From NCBI GenBank assembly GCA_963971305.1, contig OZ020305.1, forward strand, positions 14,417,001 through 14,481,000: a DNA stretch of 64,000 nucleotides. The letters run 5' to 3'. The position numbers were made by a program, and so were the translations under genes. The notes below the pieces were generated by a model that saw nothing but the letters and a program-made list of their open reading frames with translations, searched no databases and was not told where the DNA came from. Shown here in pieces: positions 12,345 through 22,659 of the stretch. The DNA comes from Arcuatula senhousia (taxonomy: Eukaryota; Mollusca; Bivalvia; Mytilida; Mytilidae). The first letter of the stretch is position 1. Each line of letters starts with the position of its first letter.

Positions 12345-13990
12345 ATATTTCCAAAGTTCTATCTCTTACTTTAACAACTATGAAGGAATTTATCATCCAA
12401 TACTGTCAAAAGGTATTCGAAAACAGTTGAATTTTTGAAGCGTAAAAAAAATTCTTGATGTTTTGGACAAGCTTCGTGCATTTGAAAATACTTTCCATAC
12501 CGTTGATAATTACAATTTTTTACTTTATATACTGACCTTCCGCATAATCTAGTTAAAAAGAAATTTGAATATTTGGTTAAATGTTTTGATAAATCTAAGA
12601 GTGATTATATATGTTCTAGAGTTTCAAACTCATTCAGTTGATCATTTTTAGTAACGGGACTCACAAATATTACATCAACTGGACTGATGCAGAAACTATT
12701 ACTGCTCTCAATTATTTGTTAGATAATATTTACATACGTTTAGGTAAACAATTTTTTCGCCAAATCATTGGTATTCCTATGGGTACTAATTGTACGCCAC
12801 TTATAGCTGACATTTTCCTATACTGTTATGAATAACAATTTGTGGCTACATTACAAAAAAGACCCCAACAAACAGAACCTAATCGTAACTTTTAATAATA
12901 CTTTTAGATATTTAGACAACATTCTTGCACTCAACAATCCTTCATTTTTTTGGTAGAGCGCCTCAGATGAGTCTTGAAGAGACGAAACGCGCGTCAGGCG
13001 TAGCACAATTTATTGTCTGGAACTTTGTTGTCATTTGTATTTCTTATTTTATAACGGATATCTATCTTTCTGAATTAACCTTGAACAAATCTTATGTCAC
13101 CGGTGATAGATGTCCATTTTTAGATATAGATTTAAGTATTATTGACGGAAAATTACAAACCAAAGTATATGATAAACGATATGAAAACTAGCGCCGTCAT
13201 ACAAGGTTTACATTTCACAGTTAGTAAGATGTGCAGTGATGATTCTGATTTTTATAATAAAAACCGTTTAATTACTGAAAAAAATATTTAAACAAGGTTA
13301 TCGATACCACAAGTCAGTAGAATCTTCTTCCACAAGTATCGATCTCTTATTGAAAAAAAATAATTGTACACGTCATTTTCTGATAGTGAAAGGAATGTCA
13401 CATCCTGAATATTATGGTAATGTTTTTTATAAGGCTGACAGGTTTTATACCAATCCATTGGAAATGAAAAATTGGCTTCAAAATTTATTACGCAAAGGAT
13501 ATGATTTGAAAATTTTGGTTAAATCTTTGAATTTTGTTGGATTTTTTTGGCAGAAATATTGATAACTTGAGACTTACTTTAAAACTTCCATAATCTTTTT
13601 AATTAATTGTCACTTTTAAGCATTATAGCGATCAAGCTTGTCAATTTTGTGTGATGACAATTCACCAAATCATTATTGTTTGAAGGGTTGTGTCGGATTT
13701 GAAATCGATATGTTGATTCACAGCCAGCTCTCAGTAACAGCGAGGGTTCTATAGAGAGTTATTTTATCGTCCTTTTGTTTGTTCTTGCTGTCTTTTGTCT
13801 AAGGTTCTATCTAGTGGAATTGAGCTTTGATCGAATTGATTTTTATTGTGTGTTTAGTTTTTGTGCTTTGTCTAGGAATATTGATAGGGGGAAGGTTGGG
13901 CCTAAAATTCCGAATTGCAGCTTGAGTGTGGGCTGTGTCGCGTACACTTGTTCTACATCTCATTTTTTTCTATTGTTTGTAAGAAGTTTT
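12345..13990 (+). mobile_element. PLE-B retroelement copy, decayed and interrupted
   Basis: Several frames carry reverse-transcriptase pieces in order: an N-terminal TDLPHNLVKKKFEYL segment, ALNYLLDNIYIRLG, GIPMGTNCTPLIADI (12765-12812), LNNPSF, then after a nested insertion TDIYLSELTLNKS and DRCPFLDIDLSIIDGKL, and a C-terminal NCTRHFLIVKGMSHPEYYGN block. Stops and frameshifts separate them. The 3' tail, with 'gtgggctgtgtcgcgtacac' near 13926, recurs at 20680-21700. PLE-B is my label for a sister family of PLE-A, based on the shared GIPMGTNC motif and similar C-terminal blocks. Confidence 0.75.
12949..13045 (+). mobile_element. Ribozyme-plus-tail fragment inserted inside PLE-B
   Basis: A ~97-bp piece of the retrozyme (the hammerhead plus the trailing 'gtctggaactttgttgtcat') interrupts the reverse transcriptase between LNNPSF and TDIYLSEL. 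The core reads CAGAUGA (12964-12970) in place of CUGAUGA, while GAAA and GUC (12993-12995) are kept. U4 is invariant in active hammerheads, so this copy should be inactive. Confidence 0.75.
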
Positions 13991-14787
13991 TTTAATGTTT
14001 TTTTTACGTCATTTTTTTTTTCTTCAAACTTAAGAAATGACCGAAACCTGTTTCAAGAAAGACATTTCTGTCATAAAAATGTGTGATCATAACACTTATA
14101 GAGTAACATTTTGTCTGGAGAAGGAAAAAAAACATGTCATTGATTTTTTTAAGAAATGAAATGATATTTCACGATAGAAAAAAAGAAGAAAAAAGTTTTG
14201 ACTGAAAATTTCAGTCGATACTGATTTCGATTGATTTTTTAAATAATCATCCTAATCTGGCAATTAGTCTTTATTTCTAGACAGCGCTAGTAAGGTGATT
14301 TTGTTTTAATATATAACAACACACATCAGTATCGACTTAAATTTTCTGTCAAAATTTCCAAATTCTTAAACAGCAAAGATCCAAAAATTATTAAAAATTT
14401 CGTTTTTCAATCGGTTTATTGAACAGGTATTATAAGATTATTACCTTCGGCTAAATCCATACAATTCACGTAAAACTTTCATTTTCGTGTTTATTCTTTG
14501 ACAAGCTCTCTCATTAGCTGTTATAAATGTTTACTATCCACTAATCGTTACGTCAAATAAACCTGTATATCTATCTACCGACTTGAAATCTTACTTAAAT
14601 CTTTTTCTGTACTTATATAAAACAGTTACTTTGGAATAATAATGTTTTGACTCATACGTGCCTTAAAATATTCTTAATTTGTGGTGTTCCATGTTATATG
14701 CAATATATATCAGTTCCGAACATGAGACGTCAAAAGAATTAGTTGTCATGAAAATGTATACTACAAACGACTATCTTATATTTTAAG

Positions 14788-14943
14788 CATGTTTTCTCCC
14801 ACGTCAACATGGACCATGTAGGGCATACTTTCCAAGATACTTCTATAACACTTTAACCGGCAAATGTGAAATGTTTATGTATGGTGGTTGCGGTGGAAAT
14901 GCCAACAATTATGAAACTTTACAGGAGTGTCAGCATAGTTGTG
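14788..14943 (+). CDS. Gene 1 exon: first Kunitz domain
   Basis: The 156-nt exon is phase 1 on both sides (acceptor 'ttttaag', donor 'gtaaat'). It encodes a complete Kunitz/BPTI domain: [10 protein letters not shown], then [26 protein letters not shown]. All six cysteines are present. The residue after Cys2 (P1) is Arg followed by Ala, the classical trypsin-inhibitor arrangement. Confidence 0.9.
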
Positions 14944-15241
14944 GTAAATGATCTTTTATTGCAAAGATTTAACTAGGTACATCTCAGTATAGCGGGAAAC
15001 AGAAAGTAAAAAGATCGGGGCGTTAAATGTGGTGATGCACTAAGGGATCTATTAGTACCTGCACGAATCTTGGCACCCTTTATACACATCTGCCAGCTAA
15101 GGTCTGCACTTAGGCTTTTTTTTACCTTACGACCTTCGTTGAAGGTTACCTATTCAACCAATATCTAGACTCCCCACCTTTATTGCGTTTGACAGAGCAG
15201 CACTGATAAAATTGACTTAAAAAATAAACAACATAATTTAG

Positions 15242-15403
15242 TTTGCAGTTTACCAAAAAAAGTCGGTCCATGCAAGGGATATTTCCCTCGATACTTCTAT
15301 AATTCTGAAACCGGAAAATGTTAACAGTTTGTGTATGGTGGTTGTCAAGGAAACGCAAACAACTTCCAGTCTGAATCGGAATGTGAACAGCAATGTTCAA
15401 CTA
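15242..15403 (+). pseudogene. Gene 1 exon: second Kunitz domain with in-frame stop
   Basis: The 162-nt exon is phase 1 on both sides and encodes [23 protein letters not shown], a TAA stop at 15322-15324, then [14 protein letters not shown] and ECEQQC. Apart from this one codon the domain is complete (P1 Lys, P1' Gly), so the nonsense change looks recent. Reading through or skipping the exon is possible; a sequencing error or a null allele is also possible. Confidence 0.85.
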
Positions 15404-15953
15404 GTAGGTGTAACTGTATTGAAATTTCTAACACTATTTCTTTTTAGGAGTTTTGGTCCTTTGGACTTTGAAAATCACTTAAATTCACTTGTTTCCTCAT
15501 ACATTGAACTGAATTTTAACAGAGAAATATGACCCTTTGATTTAAAAAAAATATTTGGCTGCCAGAAGACTATATTCTCTCTTTAAATTTTACGTTTTTT
15601 TTTGTTAATTTAGTATGTATACTGTATATCTTATTTTTTGTATCACCGTTATCGCTTTGATATTTCGCCGACTTAAAAAATAATTTTAAAAAAGTGTTAA
15701 ACAAATGTTTCAAACTTTGTTTGACGCACGGTTCGTTTTTTTCTAAATTCATCATTCATCAGCATTAACCATTTAACTTTAAAGGAAATGATGTTTGTTA
15801 TATAATACCAATTAATCGAACAAGTTCCGGGAATAATTCAATTGGAGAGAGAAAAAACAGCTAACCCATGTTTTCTAGAAACGGCCCCTAAAATGTTAGT
15901 TATACATGTAGATGTAAAATGGATATAAACTATAAAATTATTTGTGTTTTTAG

Positions 15954-16093
15954 ACCCACTGACATGTCCAGAACCAGGAATTGGTATTTGTGAAGAAGCG
16001 TGTAAATCAGATACCGATTGTAAAGGAGGGGATAAATGCTGCTACAATGGATGCGGTCACACGTGTATAAAAGGAATTAAGGGAAAAAAATAA
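15954..16093 (+). CDS. Gene 1 terminal exon: C-terminal WAP domain
   Basis: The exon opens in phase 1 after 'gtttttag' and ends at TAA 16091-16093. It encodes [26 protein letters not shown]: eight cysteines with four-disulfide-core spacing in a single exon. AATAAA at 16158-16163 lies 65 nt after the stop. The counterpart is 47014-47153. Confidence 0.88.
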
Positions 16094-16157
16094 ACATGAT
16101 AATGATAAATGAGACATAGACTGAGCCTTTCTGGTAATTAAAATGGATAAATTTCAT

Positions 16158-16163
16158 AATAAA
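16158..16163 (+). terminator. Polyadenylation signal candidate of gene 1
   Basis: A canonical AATAAA lies 65 nt past the gene 1 stop codon. The equivalent place in gene 2 has no exact AATAAA, only AATTAAA near 47228. Confidence 0.45.
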
Positions 16164-16600
16164 AAAGACTGTATGATCTGGATTTTTATTCTACAGCAAA
16201 TGAGAATAAGAACTACAAAATAGATATAGGCGTATACTACTTTAAAGTTCCGATGTTGATGTATAAGAGATAAAAAAAATACCAAAGTACAATGTATCGT
16301 TCGAATGTCGACTTAATTTCCATCTTTTAAAGAAGTTCAACCAATTTATATCCGTTTTATCGCCATCTGACAATATTACAATGTTTTATAATCCCATTAA
16401 AGGGAGCTTGTGTTGTATAAGCTTCATTACTTTACAATTGTTAATCAGTTTGAATATCTCAGGGTAAACTAAACAACAACACTAGAACACAGGCACACGC
16501 CCAAACTCCGGTAGCAACGTGTTTCTGAGAATGATCAACTGTTCTTGATAGAATTTCTTGAATGTGAATATTTATCACTGTTAGTTTCTTTCTTTCATAA
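16164..16600. other. Intergenic DNA, nothing recognised
   Basis: AT-rich spacer after gene 1. The first ~150 bp is still paralogous to the sequence before the retrozyme array (47154-47362). No further feature seen. Confidence 0.5.
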
Positions 16601-16639
16601 AATTTTTAAACCAACTAAACGCCCTAATTATTTAGACCT

Positions 16640-17000
16640 CTGTAAAACTAACAGCTAAAGATCTATCCTTTGTAAATTGCGTTTACACAACCTGGCTATA
16701 GAAAAAGGAAGATAAAATAGTACTGAAAGAAGTGAACACATTTGTCTGTTTTGTGATAATAAAAGCATTGAGAACGAGTTCCACTTTCTATCAACTTGTC
16801 CTTACTACAACAATCTAAGAAATAACCTTTTTGAAAAGCTTTAAAATCTACAAGGACATCCATTTCCTCATACTCTAACAATTAAAGAAATTAAATTTCT
16901 TCTTAACAACAATTTCTATTCAATTAATAATTTTATTATATTTTCACAAGAATGCTGACAGATAAGAAACACACTTAATGTGAATAAATAAATTAGTATC
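16640..17000 (+). pseudogene. Non-LTR retrotransposon C-terminal remnant
   Basis: One frame reads KLRLHNLAIEKGR, then HICLFCDNKSIENEFHFL and STCPYYNNLRNNLFEKL. This is the CxxC...H...C pattern typical of the C-terminus of APE-type LINEs (compare [19 protein letters not shown] in the LINE at 41-43.6 kb). Stops interrupt it and no palm domain remains. Confidence 0.65.
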
Positions 17001-17088
17001 ACTGTCATTCCATGTTAATATTGCTATGTTTGTAATTATACATTGTTTATTGACATTTTTGCTTATTCTTTGTGCTAAAACCATTTAA

Positions 17089-17335
17089 TGTAAGAAGCAG
17101 AGGTACCAATGGGGTACCCGAATATCAAAAGTCTGAAAGGGCAGAACACCAACAAGAACGGGACAAAAACAGACAACATGTAAAACATAGAAACACAAAA
17201 TAACTGAATATCAATCAACAACGCGAACTCCAGTCGAAACAAGAGTGAACTCAGGTGCTCCGGAAGAGTAAGCAGTTCCTGCTTGCTATAGCACACCCGT
17301 CGCGTTGCCAATAGTCCATTCAGCGTGTCAAATGT
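17089..17335 (-). repeat. PLE-A 3' tail, solo
   Basis: On the minus strand this gives 'gacgggtgtgctatagca', 'cttccggagcacctgagttc' and an end at 'tacctctgcttctt'. It is nearly the same as the tail of the copy at 49031-49622. No reverse-transcriptase sequence is attached. Confidence 0.8.
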
Positions 17336-17742
17336 GTTTAATATGCAAAAAAATATTGTCTATATTCTATTATTAAAGTTTTATGTGAATCAATCTTAAT
17401 ATCGTTAAAATTTCTTTTTCTCATTTTTACAAATGTATCTGAAGAAACTCGAGAATAAAGCAACCTCACCGAATAAATTTGTGTTTACAACATTTTTACA
17501 AAATGCTACGTCGTGATTTTGTAATGCCAAAATTAAAGACACAGAACCTATCAATTTTGCAATTGTTTTACACTGAATAAAAAGCACATAGATCAAAAAC
17601 ATACCTTCAAAAACTTACCTTTTCCGACACAAAAACTCATTTTTTTGCAGCTTTATATAAAATTACAAATGTATCTTATTTAACTCCAGCATATATATTT
17701 ACTTTTGGTTAACCGTTATTTACATGACCTTTACTGGGTGAT

Positions 17743-17913
17743 GGTAAACTGAGAAACGAAATGAAACCAGTTTTCTATTTCTACTGGTTTCGCTCAATTT
17801 TGTTTTCTTTATTAGCAGATTTCGTTTGCTTGCTTTACTGTTTTCGTTTCCTTCTTTGCCGATTTCGTTTTCGTTCCGTTTCGTTTTTGTTTCGTTTTGT
17901 ATCACAGTTTACC
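17743..17913. mobile_element. Short inverted-repeat element (MITE-like), tentative
   Basis: GGTAAACTG at 17743-17751 is mirrored by CAGTTTACC at 17905-17913, with further imperfect pairing just inside (GAAACGAAA against TTTCGTTTT). The interior is rich in 'tttcgttt'. No target-site duplication could be defined. Confidence 0.4.
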
Positions 17914-18742
17914 GGTACCCGCAAGTGTTTACATTTTATAATTAGTTTTTCCTCTTTTTGACACTATGTTTTTTTCTGTAGTTTTCTTTGAAAGGAATAC
18001 TTTCTGGTAGATTTTTGGAAATCTTAACAGTTTTTTTTCAAATGTTTTACACTGTATTTTTCACAATGTGTGAATTTCATTATTTTCTTTTAAATTGTGA
18101 AAATGTTAAAAAGGATATTTTCATTAACATTTTCGAACATTAGCGTTCAACTGGCAGTGGCGGACAAAACGGGTACTCAGGGCGTTGGCTCCCGCAATTT
18201 GTTATTTTTCGTTTAGATTTTTGAACAAAATTGTTATAAAATGCCTTCTAGCACACAGGAAACGATGGTTTGCACAGGGGTACAAAACATACACAGGAGA
18301 TGTTATGTAAAACCATATGGTGCCTGTAGTTTGTATTGGAGACTGAGGCCTTACACATAGGAAACGGTGGTAAACCGCTGTGGTGCGATGATAACGGAGA
18401 GGATTAATTATCATAATATGACTTCAAACGAATCATACAATAGAAGTGTGTCAGGAAACCATTGATTTTATCAGGATGTATAAAAAATGGAATGTGGAAA
18501 ATAAACATACTGAAAATTGAAATATATTTTCGGAAAAAGACCGTACAGCGATTCTAAGAAAATGATTTTGATGAACCTATATTTATCTACGATTTTTGAT
18601 TATTACTTTTTACAACGTTTCACAATCAATTATTATAACTGATTTGTATATTCGCAGTTCCGACTGATCATAAGACAAAATTTCTAGCTTTTATATGATT
18701 ATATTCAATTTCAATATTTAAAAAAGTTAAGAAAATATTCAA

Positions 18743-18936
18743 GGGTCCTGGGTGGCCCAGTGGTCTAAGGCAATGATTTTAATACCACACTTGCCGATCA
18801 CCTCTCAGTTGGTGTTTGAGTCCCGTTTGTATTTGAAAAAAAACTTCCCTAACTGTATGTGATTAGGTTTGTCATTTACCTGCCTAAGGTCGGTGGCTTT
18901 TCAAGAGTACCCCGGTTTTCTCCAGCATTAAAACTG
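18743..18936 (+). repeat. tRNA-derived SINE
   Basis: The head has a good RNA polymerase III A box (TGGCCCAGTGG, 18753-18763) and, about 50 bp on, a degenerate B box (GGTGTTTGAGTCC, 18811-18823). The downstream body 'gtaccccggttttctccagc' resembles the conserved central part of invertebrate SINEs. The head does not fold as a normal tRNA. Confidence 0.7.
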
Positions 18937-18946
18937 AGCGCCCTAC

Positions 18947-19780
18947 ATGGCCCAGAGGCGAGTGGAGTGGAGAGTACCACGCTTCATGCAATTAGAATAT
19001 CCCTTTGTGGACCGCCAAGTAGTGCAATACATAGGCTATAAAAAGACTTACTTTGTCATCCAAGAGTCTAGCAAGAAAAACAAATTTACAGAAGATCAAA
19101 TAATGGAAATGCTCAACTTTCTAATCGACAACATATTTGTACAGTTTGGTGGACGTGTTTTTCAGCAAACAATAGGTATCCCAATGGGCACAAATTGTGC
19201 ACCATTGCTTGCCGATTTGTTTCTTCATTCATATGAAGCAGACTTCTTACAATCACGTCTAGACAACAAGGACCGCAAACTTGCTTTATCCTTCAATCTC
19301 ACATTTCGTTATATTGATGATGTCCTTTCACTAAACAATCCTCGATTTGGTGACTATTTACATCTCATATATCCGAAGGAACTTGAGGTAAAGGACACTA
19401 CAGATTCTAGGAGGTCTGCTTCATATTTGGATCTATTTCTCGAAATTGACACACAAGGAAGGCTTTGTACAAAGCTCTATGACAAACGTGATGACTTCAA
19501 CCTTCCAATAGTTAACTTTCCCTTTCTGTGTAGCAACATTCCGTCCGCTCCAGCATATGGAGTTTACGAATCACAATTGATTCGTTATTCCAGAGCATGT
19601 GGGGAGTACAAAGACTTCCTTGATAGAGCTACACGGCTGACAAGCAAATTGTTAACACAGGGGTACGTTGCTCCCAGGTTGTTGTCATCACTCAAGAAAT
19701 TTTACGAACGACATCATGTGCTTGTATGCAAATACGGGATTTCTATCTCTCAGATGAGCACAGATGTTGGCTTGACATAG
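18947..19780 (+). CDS. PLE-A reverse transcriptase, 5'-truncated ORF (277 aa)
   Basis: This is the best copy of this reverse transcriptase in the window. From about residue 30 it is reverse-transcriptase sequence: GIPMGTNCAPLLADL at residues 77-91, the catalytic box YIDD at 122-125, a YLDLFLEIDTQG strand, and a thumb-like IPSAPAYGVYESQLIRYSRAC segment that parallels the [14 protein letters not shown] block of the GIY-YIG PLE at 58.7 kb. The N-terminal fingers are missing and the first ~25 residues come from the preceding sequence. No endonuclease domain is seen. I assign it to Penelope-like elements; an endonuclease at the N-terminus, as in Naiad-type PLEs, would have been lost by 5' truncation. 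Confidence is higher for 'reverse transcriptase' than for the subgroup. Confidence 0.75.
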   Translation: MAQRRVEWRVPRFMQLEYPFVDRQVVQYIGYKKTYFVIQESSKKNKFTEDQIMEMLNFLIDNIFVQFGGRVFQQTIGIPMGTNCAPLLADLFLHSYEADFLQSRLDNKDRKLALSFNLTFRYIDDVLSLNNPRFGDYLHLIYPKELEVKDTTDSRRSASYLDLFLEIDTQGRLCTKLYDKRDDFNLPIVNFPFLCSNIPSAPAYGVYESQLIRYSRACGEYKDFLDRATRLTSKLLTQGYVAPRLLSSLKKFYERHHVLVCKYGISISQMSTDVGLT

Positions 19781-20075
19781 AGTTTTGTAATGTCATCCTT
19801 TCCGGATTTGACCAACACTTAATCGATCTTTGGCAACGTGACGGGTGTGCTATAGCAAGCAGGAACTGCTTATTCTTCCGGAGCACCTGAGTTCACTCTC
19901 GTTTCGACTTGAGTTCGCGTTGCTGAATGCGGTTTTGTTGTTATGTGTGTGTGTTTTATGTTGTCATGTGGTTTGTTTTGTTGTGATGATTTTTTGTCTG
20001 CCGGTTTTGTCTTTGTCTTCACGATTTTATGATACTGATTACCCCTTTGGTACACCTTTGCTTCTTTCTAAATTT
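19030..20075 (+). mobile_element. PLE-A element, 5'-truncated, with full 3' tail
   Basis: The extent covers the reverse-transcriptase ORF and the ~295-bp tail that ends at 'acacctttgcttctttc'. This tail matches the end of the 8542-9260 copy, which defines the family's 3' end. Confidence 0.75.
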
Positions 20076-20099
20076 GCCCCAACCCACCATTCCCCTTTT

Positions 20100-20260
20100 C
20101 CTGTGGACTTGAAAATATACTGTTCCTTGGTTTCCCACCCCACCGCCATGTTCATTTATCATCATCATGCCATGTTAATTTCACAGTGTATCATTCTTTC
20201 ATGTTGATCGCCTATAGATAACTTATATAGCCTTGCAAGGGCGTGAAACACCAACTTACT
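20100..20260 (+). repeat. Fragment of the GIY-YIG PLE 3' untranslated region
   Basis: 'ggtttcccaccccaccgcca', 'tcatcatcat' and 'gcaagggcgtgaaacaccaa' match the 3' region of the element at 58.2-60.2 kb (59705-59990). Confidence 0.55.
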
Positions 20261-20679
20261 CGAAAGATATAAGTCGATGCTGTCAAGTCGTCACCAGAGG
20301 TTAATGTAAGAATTGTTACCTCGTGTACATTATACAGGAGTGCTTATCATGTTGCGACAACGGCACATCTAGTTTATGTATCAGCCTGATATGTAATGTC
20401 ACCAGTTAAAAACAAGTGTCTGAACGGCCATCGACTAGACTGGACAAGCTTGAACAAAAGACTTGTTAAAACGTGTCAAAATGTTCGGTCCTTTTAAGAC
20501 AAGAAGACCTGCAGTCAATTAAGAAAGTTTTAGACATAGATGTATAAATGAGTCTGAATTTGTTGCAAGACATTTTGACTGAAAACTTACAAGAAAATCA
20601 GTGGGACTTTAGTGAGTGTTTCATATACTTGTTTGACTACGACATGTACGAGTATGTTAAAGCAAGGTTTTCTGATACA

Positions 20680-21700
20680 TAGTGTATATGATTTAAATAA
20701 TAATCGTATCGTATTTATTACTGAAAAATTATTAAAACAAGGTTACCGATACTACAAATTAGCAAAATCTTTTTCTAAATTCTTCCACAAGTATCGATCT
20801 CTTATTGATAAATTTAATTGTACACGTCACTTTCTTATAGTGAAAGGAATATCCATCCTGAATTTTATGGTAATGTTTTTTATAAAGCTCACAAATTTAA
20901 AAGCAATCCAATAGAAATGAAAAATTGGCTTCAAAATTTATTACGGAAAGGATGTGAAATGAATATCTTGGTTAAATCTTTGAATTTAGTGTTTTTTGTC
21001 AGAAATATTGAAAACTTGATACTTGCTTTAAAACTTCCATAAACGTTTTTACTATTGTCATTTTTAAACATTATAGCGATCAAGCGTGTCGGTTTTGTGT
21101 GATGACACTTCACTAAATCATTATTGTTTGAAGTGTTGTGTCGGATTTAAAATCGATACGTTTGATTTTTTTACATCAGTCGATTGATGATTCTCAGCTA
21201 GCTGTCAGTAACAGCGAGTGTTCTATAGAGAGTTCCTTTACCGTCCTTTTGTTTGTTCTTGTTTTTTGTCTTAGGTTCTCTCTAGTAGAATTGGACTTTG
21301 ATTGATTTGATTTTTATTGTGTGTTTAGTTTTTGTGCTTTGTCTAGGAATATTGATAGGGGGAAGGTTGGGCCCAAAAAACTAGTTTAACCCCGCCACAT
21401 ATTACATTTGCCTGTCCTAAGCCAGGAATCTTTGACAAAGCTTTCGTTTGTACTTGTCTTTTTGATGTTTTCTGTTCCTTGTTTAAGAAGGGGGTCTATC
21501 TGTGACTATTTCAGGGCTGGATTTGAATTATATGCATCTTATTTAGACCATGGGCCAATTGCAGAACCGCGAGCAGTGCCAAATGGCCTCGTTGAAGGCT
21601 GCTGGCGGTTGTCCATTGTGGTTTTTCTAAATTGCCGTTTAATTGTGGGCTGTGTCGCGTACACATCTCTTTATTTTCTATTAAAATCTGTAAAACATTT
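20680..21700 (+). mobile_element. PLE-B element, 5'-truncated second copy
   Basis: Frames carry LLKQGYRYYKLAKSFSKFF, NCTRHFLIVKG and NVFYKAHKFKSNPIEMKNWL, the same C-terminal block as 13289-13560. The shared tail follows ('cgatcaagcgtgtcggtttt', 'gtgggctgtgtcgcgtacac'). A segment at 21550-21690 with 'gcgagcagtgccaaatggcc' recurs at 61201-61340 and appears to be the family's 3' end. Confidence 0.7.
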
Positions 21701-21709
21701 TCTTTTTTG

Positions 21710-22194
21710 GAAATGTCCCATTGTTACATTAGCACTTCTGCTTTTCCTAATTTGATTTTGACTTTGAATGTCTAGTTGAGCGTTTTTTGATATTTTTAAT
21801 TTTTTATGACAAAAGGTTAGAGTTTAATGAAATCTTAAGCAAATAAAACATAGCTTTTACCGGTTATTTTGCAATAGTATACTTAGTCTACATCACATCA
21901 TTTGACGCAAGCCTTTAATTTGTGGTCACATGATATATCGAAATGTTGTAGTCTGTATGTAACTACTGATGGCATAGAAACAACAAACACAGATTGACGA
22001 TGCAGACCAGAAATGTGACGTCATATTGATAAAATGGTTTTGTATGAACAAATGATTACATAATATAACAGTAGAAATAATTTTATTATGCAATTTGTAT
22101 TTAAATTAAATTAATTACAGAACATAGAAATTAATACACATTTAATGATATTGATAATATCAATCCATAAACAAAATTTGGCTAATACTTTTAA
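21710..22194. other. Intergenic DNA, nothing recognised
   Basis: AT-rich spacer with no ORF or repeat that I could link to another copy in the window. Confidence 0.45.
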
Positions 22195-22430
22195 ATATAC
22201 CCCACGCAACGAAGTTGCGAAGGGTATAATGTTTTTGACTGGTCCGTCCGTCCGTCCGTCTGTCCGTGATCAAAATTTTCGCAACAGATATCTCAGCTAT
22301 TATTCATCCTAGGCTTTTGATATCTGGTATGTAGCTTCAAGTGGGGGTCCCATATGGTGGGATACATTTTCAGGTCTGTCGATCATCTACTTCCTGTTTA
22401 ACGAGCCGACTTACACTTATTTCACTAAAT
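22195..22430. repeat. Interspersed repeat with hairpin and GTCC microsatellite
   Basis: The start has a perfect stem, GCAAC (22206-22210) with GTTGC (22214-22218), in 'acgcaacgaagttgcgaagg', followed by (GTCC)n at 22241-22267. The form suggests the end of a mobile repeat; the other end was not identified. Confidence 0.5.
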
Positions 22431-22659
22431 TTTCAGGGTTGAAAATTTTCGTAACAGATTTCTCAGCAGATTATACCTTCAAGCTTTATTTTGTAGTGAA
22501 GATAAAACATTGCTGGCTCAATGGTACATTAAATGAAACCAAGTTTACAGAGTTCTTCTTTCACACTAAGATAAAACTGTCGTGCCCCATCTTTCAGTCC
22601 ATACAGACAATGCTAGAGTTTCCAGATCATGCCTCCAGGGGTTTTACTTTCTTTTGATG

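Larger units (their letters stand above)
7879..16093 (+). pseudogene. Gene 1: WAP-Kunitz-Kunitz-WAP paralogue, probably inactivated
   Basis: Five exons follow AG/GT rules and join in frame: 7879-7966, 8368-8415, 14788-14943, 15242-15403 and 15954-16093. The order is that of intact gene 2: first WAP domain split over two exons, two Kunitz exons, terminal WAP exon. The lengths sum to 594 nt, a multiple of three. Two things argue that the gene is damaged: an in-frame TAA (15322-15324) in the middle of the second Kunitz exon, and no signal-peptide exon between the satellite and the first exon. The first exon opens at phase 0, as expected after a signal exon, so that exon may be lost or lie left of the satellite. 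Alternative: skipping the 162-nt second Kunitz exon would restore a readable WAP-Kunitz-WAP message. Confidence 0.75.

Noticed and set aside
18743..18830. A tRNA gene
   Set aside because: It has A and B boxes but the B box is degenerate, the arms do not pair properly and a SINE body follows.
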